This document shows positions 24,367 through 32,814 of a stretch of 64,000 nucleotides of DNA, piece by piece. The notes under the pieces are model-generated. The model was not told where the DNA came from, made no database searches, and saw only the letters and a program-made list of their open reading frames with translations. Within the stretch, counting starts at the first letter, position 1; every line of letters starts with the position of its first letter. A program made the translations under genes and the position numbers. Origin of the DNA: CALBPI01 sp038521865. Its GTDB lineage: Bacteria; Pseudomonadota; Gammaproteobacteria; Steroidobacterales; Woeseiaceae. Where the stretch lies: the NCBI GenBank assembly GCA_038521865.1, contig JBCBKO010000001.1:1240001-1304000 (forward strand). The letters are read 5' to 3'.

Positions 24367-25942
24367 CTCTGAGCGACCACCGGAAACCAGCATTTTGCTT
24401 GACGACTTGCTGATTGACGTCGGACGTCGCTCTGTATGGCGGGACAACGAAGCGTTGCGATTGCCGGATTTGAGCTTTGACGTACTCATGGCGCTCATTG
24501 AAAAGGCACCGGCAGCCGTTAGCGCAGACAGTCTCGCCCGTACCGTTTGGAAAACCGAACATGTAACGAGTGAGACCGTTGCTCAACGCATCAGGCTACT
24601 GCGCCGCGCTCTTGGCGACAAACCGAAGTCCCCGCGATATATCAGAACGGTGCGTAACGCGGGCTATGCCTGCGTAGCATCTGCAGAGTCATTTTGCAGA
24701 ACCCCGCCAATACCCCCGCAACGCCGAAAGACGGTTCTGCGAAACGTCGGAATCTCGACCCTGGCGCTTATTCTGGCTGCAGCGGTTTATCTTGTGCGAG
24801 CAACAGCACCTATTGATGAAAGCGGTGTCGCTATGGCTTCGCCTCCGCCCGTGATGCTGTCTATGTTGGAGCGCGCTCGGGGCCTGATGAAGGCTCAGCA
24901 GGCGGACGAGACCGATCAGGCGATTGAAATGCTTCGCGAAGCTCACGAGCTCGACCCGTCTAACATCGACGTCATCGTCTCGCTGAGCTTTGCGCTATCT
25001 ACACGGGCTACAAAATTCCGGGGGACGGATTTCGACGCGTCGGAAGCAGAACAATTGGCGCGCAGCGCGCTCCAGACTGATCCAGGGATGAGTAGCGCTT
25101 GGCACGCCTTGGCTTATGCGCTCGATTCACAAGGACGTGTCGACGAGGCTCTGGGTTCGTATACCCGTGCTTTCGAGCTGAACCCAGCTGACGTGTCTGC
25201 CATGTCAAGCGCAGCATACTTGTTATCCGTGCGTGGACGATTCTTCGAGGCGCTTAGTCTTGAGGCGCGCGCGATGAGTGACCGTGACTACTCGCGTTAT
25301 GCGGATATACAAATCGCAGTTGCACTCGAGCTCGTTAACCACCCTGCGGCAGAGCCCTGGTTTTCTCGTGCCGAAACGCTGATTCGCAATCAAGTCGTTT
25401 ACCTAGCCGAAGTCGCGAGTGCTCGCTTGCACTCAGGCGCGCCCAACGCGGCGCTTGCCGTTCTCTCACAAGAATCGAGCTCCGAAATTTCTTCTCTTCG
25501 GCTGGCTCGGATTAAGGGTCGGGCTTTTCTTGCGTTAGGTGACAGAGATACGGCGCGTACCCACTTCAGCGCCGCTAAGGGCTGGGGTGAGTTTGACCTC
25601 GCGGCGCTCGACGTGCTCGAAGGAAGTGATCGACTGGCGATACAGCAAATCCGGTCGGCGGAATCGTCGATGATCAGCGGGAACTCGTGGCCAGGGGTAC
25701 GGATCAGCCTCGCCGAGATATACGCGGCGTTGAAGGATAGAACTGCGACCCTCGATTACTTGTCGCGCGCGGTCGATCTGGGTTGGCGAGATATCGGAGC
25801 GATTGAGCACTCGCCGTATCTTCAGGACATTGTTCTAACAGACGAATGGCAGCAGATAAGAACCCGCATCGAGCGAGAACTGGAAATACAACGCAATCTC
25901 ATCGACGGCTCGAGTGCGCTCTCTGGTCTTATTGGGATATAG
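24347..25942 (+). CDS. CadC-like winged-helix, membrane and TPR regulator
   Basis: This 531-residue protein has an N-terminal OmpR/PhoB-type winged helix (about residues 15-110; LPDLSFDVLMALIE, RIRLLRRALGD, YIRTVRNAGYA), one transmembrane helix (about 128-150), then a tetratricopeptide region (about 165-500; AWHALAYALDSQGRVDEALGSYTRA split over two helices). CadC/ToxR-type one-component regulators look like this. Its start is uncertain: a TTG at 24347 lies inside the promoter module and no ATG fits better. It is divergent from the S33 peptidase operon. The duplicated direct-repeat module upstream of that operon and of the third hydrolase marks likely targets. Confidence 0.85.
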   Translation: MKSAFKNSERPPETSILLDDLLIDVGRRSVWRDNEALRLPDLSFDVLMALIEKAPAAVSADSLARTVWKTEHVTSETVAQRIRLLRRALGDKPKSPRYIRTVRNAGYACVASAESFCRTPPIPPQRRKTVLRNVGISTLALILAAAVYLVRATAPIDESGVAMASPPPVMLSMLERARGLMKAQQADETDQAIEMLREAHELDPSNIDVIVSLSFALSTRATKFRGTDFDASEAEQLARSALQTDPGMSSAWHALAYALDSQGRVDEALGSYTRAFELNPADVSAMSSAAYLLSVRGRFFEALSLEARAMSDRDYSRYADIQIAVALELVNHPAAEPWFSRAETLIRNQVVYLAEVASARLHSGAPNAALAVLSQESSSEISSLRLARIKGRAFLALGDRDTARTHFSAAKGWGEFDLAALDVLEGSDRLAIQQIRSAESSMISGNSWPGVRISLAEIYAALKDRTATLDYLSRAVDLGWRDIGAIEHSPYLQDIVLTDEWQQIRTRIERELEIQRNLIDGSSALSGLIGI

Positions 25943-25960
25943 ACCGCCAGAGCGAGAAAA

Positions 25961-25987
25961 CAAATAGCCCCTCAATGAGGGGCTATT
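25961..25987 (-). terminator. Terminator of the csrA/tRNA transcript
   Basis: AATAGCCCCTC (25963-25973) pairs with its complement at 25977-25987 around a short loop. On the minus strand TTTGTTTTC follows, so this ends the tRNA-Ser/tRNA-Arg transcript; it can also stop the regulator gene from the other side. Confidence 0.8.
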
Positions 25988-25994
25988 CGGTGTT

Positions 25995-26071
25995 TGGCGC
26001 GCCTGGAAGGATTCGAACCTCCGACCGCCTGGTTCGTAGCCAGGTACTCTATCCAGCTGAGCTACAGGCGC
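25995..26071 (-). tRNA. tRNA-Arg (anticodon ACG)
   Basis: This 77-base tRNA has acceptor stem GCGCCTG/CAGGCGC, anticodon loop CTACGAA, TTCGAAT in the T loop, and the CCA end encoded. It lies just downstream of tRNA-Ser and csrA, the same order as serV-argV in enterics. Confidence 0.96.
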
Positions 26072-26149
26072 GTGTTTATGTTCCGGACACGTGTCCGCTG
26101 AACAGGCCGCGCATTATAGGAGTGCTGCCCATCCAAGGCCAGAAAAAAG

Positions 26150-26240
26150 TGGCGGAGAGAGAGGGATTCGAACCCTCGATGGGCTATTAACCCATACTCC
26201 CTTAGCAGGGGAGCGCTTTCGACCACTCAGCCATCTCTCC
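26150..26240 (-). tRNA. tRNA-Ser (anticodon GCT)
   Basis: This 91-base class II tRNA has a long variable arm, acceptor stem GGAGAGA/TCTCTCC, anticodon loop CTGCTAA and encoded CCA. It sits between csrA and tRNA-Arg, likely on one transcript. Confidence 0.96.
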
Positions 26241-26320
26241 GGTTCTGGTCTCCCGGCACGCGGCCGGCCGCAGAGTTTAAGTCACTGGTGGGTGTAGGGT
26301 AAAGACGTGCCGCGAATTGA

Positions 26321-26521
26321 TTACTCGCACGCAGCGGCAGCAGGCCCGTCGTCCGTCGATTCGTTCTGAATCCGCTCGAAGATTTCCTGCCTGTGGACGG
26401 AAACGTCCTTGGGTGCGTTGATGCCCAGGCGAATCTGGTTGCCTTTGACGCCCAGCACTGTGACCGAAACGTCTTCGCCGATGACTACGGTTTCCCCAAC
26501 CCGTCGGGTCAGAATCAACAT
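26321..26521 (-). CDS. csrA: Carbon storage regulator CsrA
   Basis: This 66-residue RNA-binding translational regulator starts MLILTRRVGETVVIG and has the core KGNQIRLGINAPKDVSVHR, including the RNA-contact Leu4 and the LGI..P.D.VHR block. The start at 26521 has a strong GGGAGAG ribosome site; the longer frame upstream is not used. The tail after QEIFERIQNE is short, and within the normal size. It follows alaS in the same direction with a 336-base gap that must hold its promoters, and precedes tRNA-Ser and tRNA-Arg. Confidence 0.97.
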   Translation of the reverse strand: MLILTRRVGETVVIGEDVSVTVLGVKGNQIRLGINAPKDVSVHRQEIFERIQNESTDDGPAAAACE

Positions 26522-26857
26522 GAAGCTCTCTCCCTTTCTTCGGCTACAGCCTCTCCGTGGCTGCGACCATTCCAGACTCGCGAATCGGGCAAGCATCTCA
26601 ACATGCCCACTGAGTATCGCTTGTCTATCTCCGCTAGTACTGTCACGTCGTCCCTAAAAATTCCGAACTTGTTCTATGACAGCGCTAACAATGCACACAC
26701 CTTGAGCACTATTTGCTCGAGACCGCCGAATTAGAGCGTAACGAAATAGATAATGCAAAGGTAAAATTGAAAAATACCTGCTTGTAACACCCTGAAAATT
26801 TGGGGAATTTATTCCCGTACTCAGGGAAAGTCGGTATACCCGTTCCTTTGGTAACAA
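26522..26857 (-). other. alaS-csrA intergenic region (csrA leader)
   Basis: There is no credible gene in these 336 bases. The part next to alaS is AT-rich with several promoter-like hexamers on the minus strand, and the part next to csrA is GC-rich and probably a long 5' leader. In enterics csrA has several promoters here. I see no convincing single sigma-70 pair. Confidence 0.5.
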
Positions 26858-29470
26858 TTAGCGCGTTTTTTCTTTAACCCAATCAGCAACCAATGCCAAA
26901 GATTCGTCGAGATTCTCCGGTTGATTTCCGCCCGCCTGCGCAAAATCCGGGCGCCCGCCACCTTTTCCGCCTACGCCGTTCGCAACGACGTTAACGAGCT
27001 CGCCAGCCTTTATAGACGGGATCAGAGGTTTGGAGACGCCCGCTGCGAGACGAACCTTGTCACCCTCCGCGGTACCCAGAACGACAACGCTCTTGGGCCC
27101 AAGTTTGTCCTTCAGCTGATCTACAGCATCGCGCAGTGATTTCGCGTCCGCGCCATCCACACGCGCCGCTAGCACCTTTACGTCTCCAACTGTTACCGCC
27201 GAGGCGGTCAGGTCCGTACTGCCACCCGACACCAACTGCTTGCGCAGGACCGCCAATTCCTTCTCAAGGGATTTACCGCGAGCCAGCAACTGCTCTACCT
27301 TCATTACGGCTTCTTCCGGCGCCGCTTTCATGCGGGCAGCTACTTCCGAGAGCGCCTTCGCCTGTTGTCGCGCGAATGACAATGCGGCAGATCCGGTGAC
27401 CGCTTCGATGCGTCGAACGCCGGCCGCCACACCGGACTCCGAAACCACTCGGAACGAGCCAATATCGCCCGTGCGACTGACATGTGTCCCGCCACACAGC
27501 TCCATGGAGGTCCCGCCTAGCCGCAGAACCCGCACATCGTCGTCATATTTCTCACCAAACAGTGCCATCGCGCCGGCTTCGACCGCGTCGTCGAAAGCCA
27601 TGACGTTGGTCTCAGCCGGGTGGTTTGCAATGATCTCGGTGTTTACCTGATCTTCGATAAGGTCCAACTCTTCTCGTGTGACGGGCTGTTCGTGCGCGAA
27701 GTCGAATCGCAGTTTCTCTGCGTCTACCAGCGATCCTTTCTGTACGACATGCTCGCCAAGGGTGTGTCGCAAGGCCGAGTGCAACAGATGCGTTGCCGAG
27801 TGATTACGACGGATCAATGCTCGACGCCCACCGTCTACAACCGCCTCCAGCCTCTGGCCGACGCTGAGCGTGCCGATGCGCTGCGATCCGACATGCACAT
27901 GCGCCGCGTTGTCCTTTCGCGTGTCCTGAACATCGAACTGGCCATCCGGCCCTTTCAATACCCCGGTGTCGCCGACCTGCCCACCGCTCTCTGCATAGAA
28001 CGGCGTCGTATCGAGCACAACCAGCGCAGACTGCCCAGCCTCGACCTCTTGAACCTCCGCGCCGTCCACATAGATGGCGACGACTTCACGCCCCTCGTCA
28101 TGCTCAGAATCGTAGCCGGAGAAGTCGGTCGCAACATCAAGGTTCAATGCATCCGAGCCCGCAGCACCGAATTTGCTCGCAGCCTTGGCCCGCGCTCTTT
28201 GCTCGGCCATTGCGCGCTCAAAGCCAACCTCGTCGACACTAAGGCCTCGCTCGCGAGCCATATCAGCGGTCAGATCCATCGGAAAGCCGTAGGTATCGTA
28301 GAGCTTGAAGACCAGCTCACCGTCGAGCACCGCGCCGTCCAACTCGGCCATCGCCGCCTCGAGCATGCTCATGCCCTGCTCGATCGTCTCAGCAAAACGT
28401 TGTTCTTCGCGCAGTAACACGTCGACAACTTTCGACTCCGCTTTGTGTAATTCCGGATAGGCCTCGCCCATTTCCTTAGCCAGTGCCGCAACCAGCTTGT
28501 GGAAGAACGGCTCGCGTTGCCCGAGCATGTATCCATGTCGGATGGCGCGGCGAATGATCCGACGCAAGACGTAACCGCGACCCTCGTTTGATGGCCGCAC
28601 GCCGTCGGTCACGAGAAAAGCACAAGCCCGGATGTGATCCGCGATGACTCTGAGGGAGGCGTTATCACTGAACGGCACGCCGACAGCTGCCGCAACCGCC
28701 TCAATCAGGCGACGAAAAATATCGGTGTCATAGATCGTGTGGACGCCCTGCATGACGGCAGAGACGCGCTCGAGACCCATGCCGGTATCGACCGAGGGCT
28801 TGGGCAGGGGCGTCAGTTCACCTGATGCGTCTCGATCAAACTGCATGAACACAAGGTTCCAGATTTCGACGTAACGATCGCCGTCCTCATCCGGGGAGCC
28901 CGGCGGGCCGCCGGCAACCTCGGGTCCGTGATCAAAGAAGATTTCACTGCAGGGACCGCAGGGGCCGGTGTCACCCATCTGCCAGAAGTTGTCTTTCTCA
29001 TCCAGACGGGAAATCCGGTCGGCGGGAACGCCAATATCATCGCGCCAGATTGCGGCAGCCTCGTCATCCTCGCGGAAGACAGTCACCCACAGGCGCTCCT
29101 CAGGAATCTCCAACACTTCAGTAACAAACGACCAGGCAAACCGAATCGCATCGCGTTTGAAGTAATCGCCGAAGCTGAAATTTCCGAGCATCTCGAAGAA
29201 GGTGAGGTGCCGGGCGGTATATCCGACGTTCTCCAGATCGTTGTGCTTGCCGCCCGCACGAACGCACCGCTGGGACGTTGTCGCACGCTGATACGCGCGC
29301 TGCTCGCTGCCGAGAAAAACATCTTTGAACTGCACCATGCCCGCGTTGGTGAATAACAACGTGGGATCGTTGCCCGGGACGAGCGGCGAGCTCGGGACAA
29401 CGGCGTGGTCCTGTTCGGCAAAATAGCCGAGAAATGCGGCGCGGAGCTCGCTAGCGGTTAGAGTTTTCAT
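26858..29470 (-). CDS. alaS: Alanine-tRNA ligase
   Basis: This 870-residue class II synthetase charges tRNA-Ala. The catalytic core is at the N-terminus (YFAEQDHAVVPSSPLVP, TTSQRCVRAGGKHNDLENVG). The editing domain shows the zinc ligands NHSATHLLH and CGGTHVSR. A C-terminal C-Ala domain ends GGGRPDFAQAGG, NLDESLALVADWV. Length is normal for the family. It lies 28 bases after recX in the conserved recA-recX-alaS order. No anomalies seen. Confidence 0.98.
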   Translation of the reverse strand: MKTLTASELRAAFLGYFAEQDHAVVPSSPLVPGNDPTLLFTNAGMVQFKDVFLGSEQRAYQRATTSQRCVRAGGKHNDLENVGYTARHLTFFEMLGNFSFGDYFKRDAIRFAWSFVTEVLEIPEERLWVTVFREDDEAAAIWRDDIGVPADRISRLDEKDNFWQMGDTGPCGPCSEIFFDHGPEVAGGPPGSPDEDGDRYVEIWNLVFMQFDRDASGELTPLPKPSVDTGMGLERVSAVMQGVHTIYDTDIFRRLIEAVAAAVGVPFSDNASLRVIADHIRACAFLVTDGVRPSNEGRGYVLRRIIRRAIRHGYMLGQREPFFHKLVAALAKEMGEAYPELHKAESKVVDVLLREEQRFAETIEQGMSMLEAAMAELDGAVLDGELVFKLYDTYGFPMDLTADMARERGLSVDEVGFERAMAEQRARAKAASKFGAAGSDALNLDVATDFSGYDSEHDEGREVVAIYVDGAEVQEVEAGQSALVVLDTTPFYAESGGQVGDTGVLKGPDGQFDVQDTRKDNAAHVHVGSQRIGTLSVGQRLEAVVDGGRRALIRRNHSATHLLHSALRHTLGEHVVQKGSLVDAEKLRFDFAHEQPVTREELDLIEDQVNTEIIANHPAETNVMAFDDAVEAGAMALFGEKYDDDVRVLRLGGTSMELCGGTHVSRTGDIGSFRVVSESGVAAGVRRIEAVTGSAALSFARQQAKALSEVAARMKAAPEEAVMKVEQLLARGKSLEKELAVLRKQLVSGGSTDLTASAVTVGDVKVLAARVDGADAKSLRDAVDQLKDKLGPKSVVVLGTAEGDKVRLAAGVSKPLIPSIKAGELVNVVANGVGGKGGGRPDFAQAGGNQPENLDESLALVADWVKEKTR

Positions 29471-29498
29471 AGCCGCCGAATTATTCCACAGGCGGCTG

Positions 29499-29957
29499 TC
29501 AGGACATAGCGACCGAAATCTGTTCCTGAGAAAAACCTCGATAGGTCAGAAACCGCATCTGCTTGGCTTTGAGCTCGAAGGTCTCGGGAACGGCCTCGCC
29601 ATACTTTCGCACCCGGACATCTCGGGCCAGCGCTCCCCAGTCGAACCCGCCGTCGCGCAGCGCCTCATCCACCAGCGCATCGCTCAATCGCTTTGCGCGC
29701 AGCTCCGCGCGAATACGCTGCGGGCCTTTGCCCTGCCGAAATCGGCTCGAGACAAATGCCTCAGCGAAGCGCTTATCCGACTGCAGCCCTTCCTCGCGCA
29801 GGCGAGAGAGCTCTGCGACCACGATCTCTGGCTCGAAACCCCGGTCGCAGAGTTTGTCGACTAACTCATCGAATCCATGCTCGCGCCGGGCCAGCGCGTC
29901 CATCGCGCGCTTGCGGCACTGGTTCGGCGACAGGCTCGACGATTTCGGGTCGCTCAC
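29499..29957 (-). CDS. recX: Regulatory protein RecX
   Basis: This 152-residue helical protein is made of three-helix repeats and limits RecA filament growth. Typical family features are AMDALARREHGFDELVDKL, FAEAFVSSRFRQGKGPQRIRAEL (each read in parts) and RKYGE near the end. It overlaps the end of recA by four bases, so recA and recX are co-transcribed and recX translation is coupled. Confidence 0.95.
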   Translation of the reverse strand: MSDPKSSSLSPNQCRKRAMDALARREHGFDELVDKLCDRGFEPEIVVAELSRLREEGLQSDKRFAEAFVSSRFRQGKGPQRIRAELRAKRLSDALVDEALRDGGFDWGALARDVRVRKYGEAVPETFELKAKQMRFLTYRGFSQEQISVAMS

Positions 29958-30991
29958 GCTTCTTCGGGTTCGCTCTCTTCTTCGGCTTCAACGGCCTCAG
30001 GGTTCGGCAGAAGCACGCCGCGGATTCGCGCTTCGATATCGTTCGCGATATCCGGGTTCGTCTTCAGGAATTCGCGGACATTTTCTTTGCCTTGTCCGAT
30101 GCGATCGCCGTTGTAGCTGTACCAGGACCCCGCCTTATCGACGATGCCGTTGGCCACACCGAGATCGATCAGCTCACCCTCCAGGGAGATGCCCTGTCCG
30201 TAAAGAATCTCGAATTCCGCAATTCGGAATGGCGGCGACACCTTGTTCTTCACGACTTTGACGCGCGTCTGGTTGCCGACCACTTCATCGCCTTTCTTGA
30301 TGGCGCCGATACGGCGAATATCCAAGCGCACCGAAGAATAGAACTTCAGTGCGTTACCGCCCGTCGTCGTCTCCGGGCTGCCGAACATGACGCCGATCTT
30401 CATACGAATCTGGTTGATGAAAATGACCATAGCGTTGGATCGCTTGATGTTGCCGGTCAGCTTGCGCAGTGCCTGAGACATCAATCGCGCCTGCAGACCG
30501 ACGTGCGAATCGCCCATCTCGCCTTCAATTTCGGCTTTCGGCGTCAATGCAGCCACAGAGTCGACCACAATCACATCGACCGCACCGGAGCGCACCAGCA
30601 TGTCGGTAATTTCCAACGCTTGTTCGCCCGTGTCGGGTTGCGAAACCAGAAGATCATCGACGTTCACGCCGAGTCTCTCGGCATATTGCGGATCCAGCGC
30701 GTGTTCGGCATCAACGAACGCCGCCGTGCCGCCCGCTTTCTGGGCCTCGGCAACAACCTGCAAGGTCAATGTGGTTTTACCCGAGGACTCCGGGCCGTAG
30801 ATCTCGACGACCCGGCCTTTTGGCAGCCCGCCAATGCCCAGCGCGACGTCCAGACCGATGGAGCCCGTCGAAACCGCCTCGACGTTCTTGCTGGCAGAGC
30901 CATCGCCCAGCCGCATGACCGAGCCTTTGCCGAACTGTTTCTCGATTTGCCCGAGGGCGGCAGCGAGTGCTTTTTTTCTGTTGTCGTCCAT
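29954..30991 (-). CDS. recA: Recombinase RecA
   Basis: This 345-residue recombinase and SOS co-protease has Walker A GPESSGKT (66-73), Walker B in VIVVDSVAALTPKAE, and the L2 loop region with QIRMKIGVMFGSPETTTGG. The C-terminus is acidic (EAEEESEPEEA), as in other bacteria, and tunes DNA binding. A LexA box lies 43 bases upstream of the start codon, so it is SOS-induced. It is followed by recX with a four-base overlap. Confidence 0.99.
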   Translation of the reverse strand: MDDNRKKALAAALGQIEKQFGKGSVMRLGDGSASKNVEAVSTGSIGLDVALGIGGLPKGRVVEIYGPESSGKTTLTLQVVAEAQKAGGTAAFVDAEHALDPQYAERLGVNVDDLLVSQPDTGEQALEITDMLVRSGAVDVIVVDSVAALTPKAEIEGEMGDSHVGLQARLMSQALRKLTGNIKRSNAMVIFINQIRMKIGVMFGSPETTTGGNALKFYSSVRLDIRRIGAIKKGDEVVGNQTRVKVVKNKVSPPFRIAEFEILYGQGISLEGELIDLGVANGIVDKAGSWYSYNGDRIGQGKENVREFLKTNPDIANDIEARIRGVLLPNPEAVEAEEESEPEEA

Positions 30992-31033
30992 TATTGATAT
31001 CGCTCCGGCGAGATTGGCTCCCGCATCAAACTA

Positions 31034-31049
31034 CTGTATGGATAAACAG
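31034..31049. promoter_or_regulatory. LexA (SOS) box of recA
   Basis: CTGTATGGATAAACAG keeps the CTGT...ACAG ends of the gammaproteobacterial consensus and its AT-rich centre. It sits 43 bases before the recA start codon. Confidence 0.9.
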
Positions 31050-31119
31050 ATTATTCCATAACTCTGCGGTAAATGCAGCGTGGCGTTTCTGGACGACTGA
31101 ACTGGATTTAAAGTTGGTT

Positions 31120-31644
31120 TCAGCTGATCTTTGCAAGCTGTTGATCCAGCTCGCAGAGCACCCAGGCGACCGTCTTTGCGCGAACCTCGTCGCGATCGCC
31201 GCGGAAGCGCTCCATGCGCGCAATCGTACCCTCAGCCGATGACCAGGCTGCCCACACGGTACCGACAGGCTTGTCCGGCGTGCCGCCTCCGGGGCCGGCC
31301 ACGCCGCTTGTCGCAACGGCGTAGTCGGCGCTCGCAAGCACCCGCACGCCCTCGGCCATCTGCTTGACCACCGCCTCGCTGACCGCGCCATGAGTTTGCA
31401 GCGAAGCCTCACTCACACCCAGTAACTGCATCTTGGCCTCGTTCGCGTAGCTCACGACGCCATAACCGAACCATGCGGAACTGCCCGGCAAATCGGTGAG
31501 CAACTTCGCAATCCAGCCCCCGGTGCAGGATTCAGCTGCCGCCAGTGTCTGCCCTCGCTCGGTCAGCATTCTCGCTAGTCCCTGCACCGCGCGCTCTGCC
31601 TGCACAAGCGGCGGCTGGCCAGGCCTCGGAAACACTCCGGTCAA
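31120..31644 (-). CDS. pncC: Nicotinamide-nucleotide amidohydrolase PncC/CinA C-terminal family
   Basis: This protein has about 174 residues; it hydrolyses nicotinamide mononucleotide to nicotinate mononucleotide in NAD salvage. The family core is visible as ESCTGGWIAKLLTDLPGSS, GVVSYANEAKMQLLGVSE and ATSGVAGPGGGTPDKPVGTVW (in parts). It lacks the N-terminal MoCF-like domain of long CinA, like the E. coli YgaD/PncC form. It lies upstream of recA, as in many gammaproteobacteria. The TTG start at 31644 overlaps the stop of the glycosyltransferase gene; a GTG at 31635 is a possible start. Confidence 0.9.
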   Translation of the reverse strand: MTGVFPRPGQPPLVQAERAVQGLARMLTERGQTLAAAESCTGGWIAKLLTDLPGSSAWFGYGVVSYANEAKMQLLGVSEASLQTHGAVSEAVVKQMAEGVRVLASADYAVATSGVAGPGGGTPDKPVGTVWAAWSSAEGTIARMERFRGDRDEVRAKTVAWVLCELDQQLAKIS

Positions 31645-32732
31645 GTCACTTCTCCCGCAAGCACGTCGTAGAGCGCAGCATACCGCTGCACCATCCGCTC
31701 GATCGAGAATGATTCCGCCACGCGCCGCTTCGCATTTGCGCCCATCTGGTCGCGCAGGTTCGGATCACCCAGCAGGTGTCCGATTGCGGCGGCCAAAGCC
31801 ACGCTGTCTTGCGGCGCGACCAGCAGACCGGTGTGTTCGTGCGCCACCACCTCGACGACCCCGCCCGCCTTGAAGCCGACGACAGGCACTCCAAGTGCAC
31901 CCGCTTGCAACAAGCTCACGCCTAGCCCCTCCTTCAGCGCCGGATGCACGAGCAGTGTCAGGCTACCCATCAACTGCAAGAGATCATCGCGAAATCCTGC
32001 GAACACCACGGTCTCGGAAAGACCGAGGTTTGCCACCTGCGCCTGCAGCTCCGATTCAAGTGGCCCCTGACCAAAAAAAATCACACGCAACTTGGGGAAC
32101 CGATCGCGCAGACCCGGCAATCCTTCGATCAGGAACCGGTGCCCTTTGCGGTCGATGAGCTGTGCAACAACACCAATTACCGGCGTGTCCTCAGAGCAAT
32201 CAGTCAGAATGGACCTGACATCTATCGTCGGCGCCGCGCCAAGCGCCTCACTGTCGACCGCGCTGCGGATGGTGAGGAGCAAATCCTCGGGCACAGCCGC
32301 CGCTTTCAGGACATCCGCGATCGCGTCACTGATCGCAACCACCCGACGGAAGCGCCGGCGCATAAGCCCACGCAAGAAGCGGCCGGGTGGGTTGTCGACA
32401 CGCCGCGTCAGAATTGCCGGACAGCGCGCCAAGGTGCACGCCAGAGGCCCGAGCCAATCCGCACCGCGCCGACTGTGAACGTGCACGAGATCAATCGACG
32501 CCCGGCGCAACCATCGAGAGAGCCGCAGCGCCGCGAACACGTCATGCTCACCGGCGTAGCGCAGTGCCAGATGGGTTTGTTTCCGACGCGCCGACCATTG
32601 TTGCAGTGCGCTGTTCTCAGGCGTCACAAGTACATGTTCGTGTTCACCGTCTCGCATAGCGTCAAGCAGGTAACGCACCTGCGTGGCGCCGCCGTAGTTA
32701 TGCCGGCCGAATTCAAGGTGAGCGATCTTCAC
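31641..32732 (-). CDS. GT4-family glycosyltransferase
   Basis: This protein has about 363 residues and two Rossmann-like domains (GT-B fold). N-terminal: KIAHLEFGRHNYGG, with a glycine-rich loop. C-terminal: GVVAQLIDRKGH, then FGQGPLESELQ, and the sugar-nucleotide site EGLGVSLLQAGALGVPVVG, with the E-x7-E pattern reduced to a Glu and an Ala-rich stretch. It probably builds LPS core or a related glycan. The GTG start at 32732 was chosen because the protein start VKIAHLEFG is the family form; a longer ATG version from 32768 is possible. The acceptor is unknown. Confidence 0.85.
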   Translation of the reverse strand: MKIAHLEFGRHNYGGATQVRYLLDAMRDGEHEHVLVTPENSALQQWSARRKQTHLALRYAGEHDVFAALRLSRWLRRASIDLVHVHSRRGADWLGPLACTLARCPAILTRRVDNPPGRFLRGLMRRRFRRVVAISDAIADVLKAAAVPEDLLLTIRSAVDSEALGAAPTIDVRSILTDCSEDTPVIGVVAQLIDRKGHRFLIEGLPGLRDRFPKLRVIFFGQGPLESELQAQVANLGLSETVVFAGFRDDLLQLMGSLTLLVHPALKEGLGVSLLQAGALGVPVVGFKAGGVVEVVAHEHTGLLVAPQDSVALAAAIGHLLGDPNLRDQMGANAKRRVAESFSIERMVQRYAALYDVLAGEVT

Positions 32733-32814
32733 GGACGCATCGTGACACGTTCGACTTGTCGTTAACATCTCGCTAGCATCCAGAGCCGTTTTGCGACCAA
32801 TCGATTCCCAACGC

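Noticed and set aside
29693..30997. Open frame of 434 codons on the plus strand opposite recX and recA
   Set aside because: RecA and RecX on the minus strand are fully conserved, so this is a composition effect.
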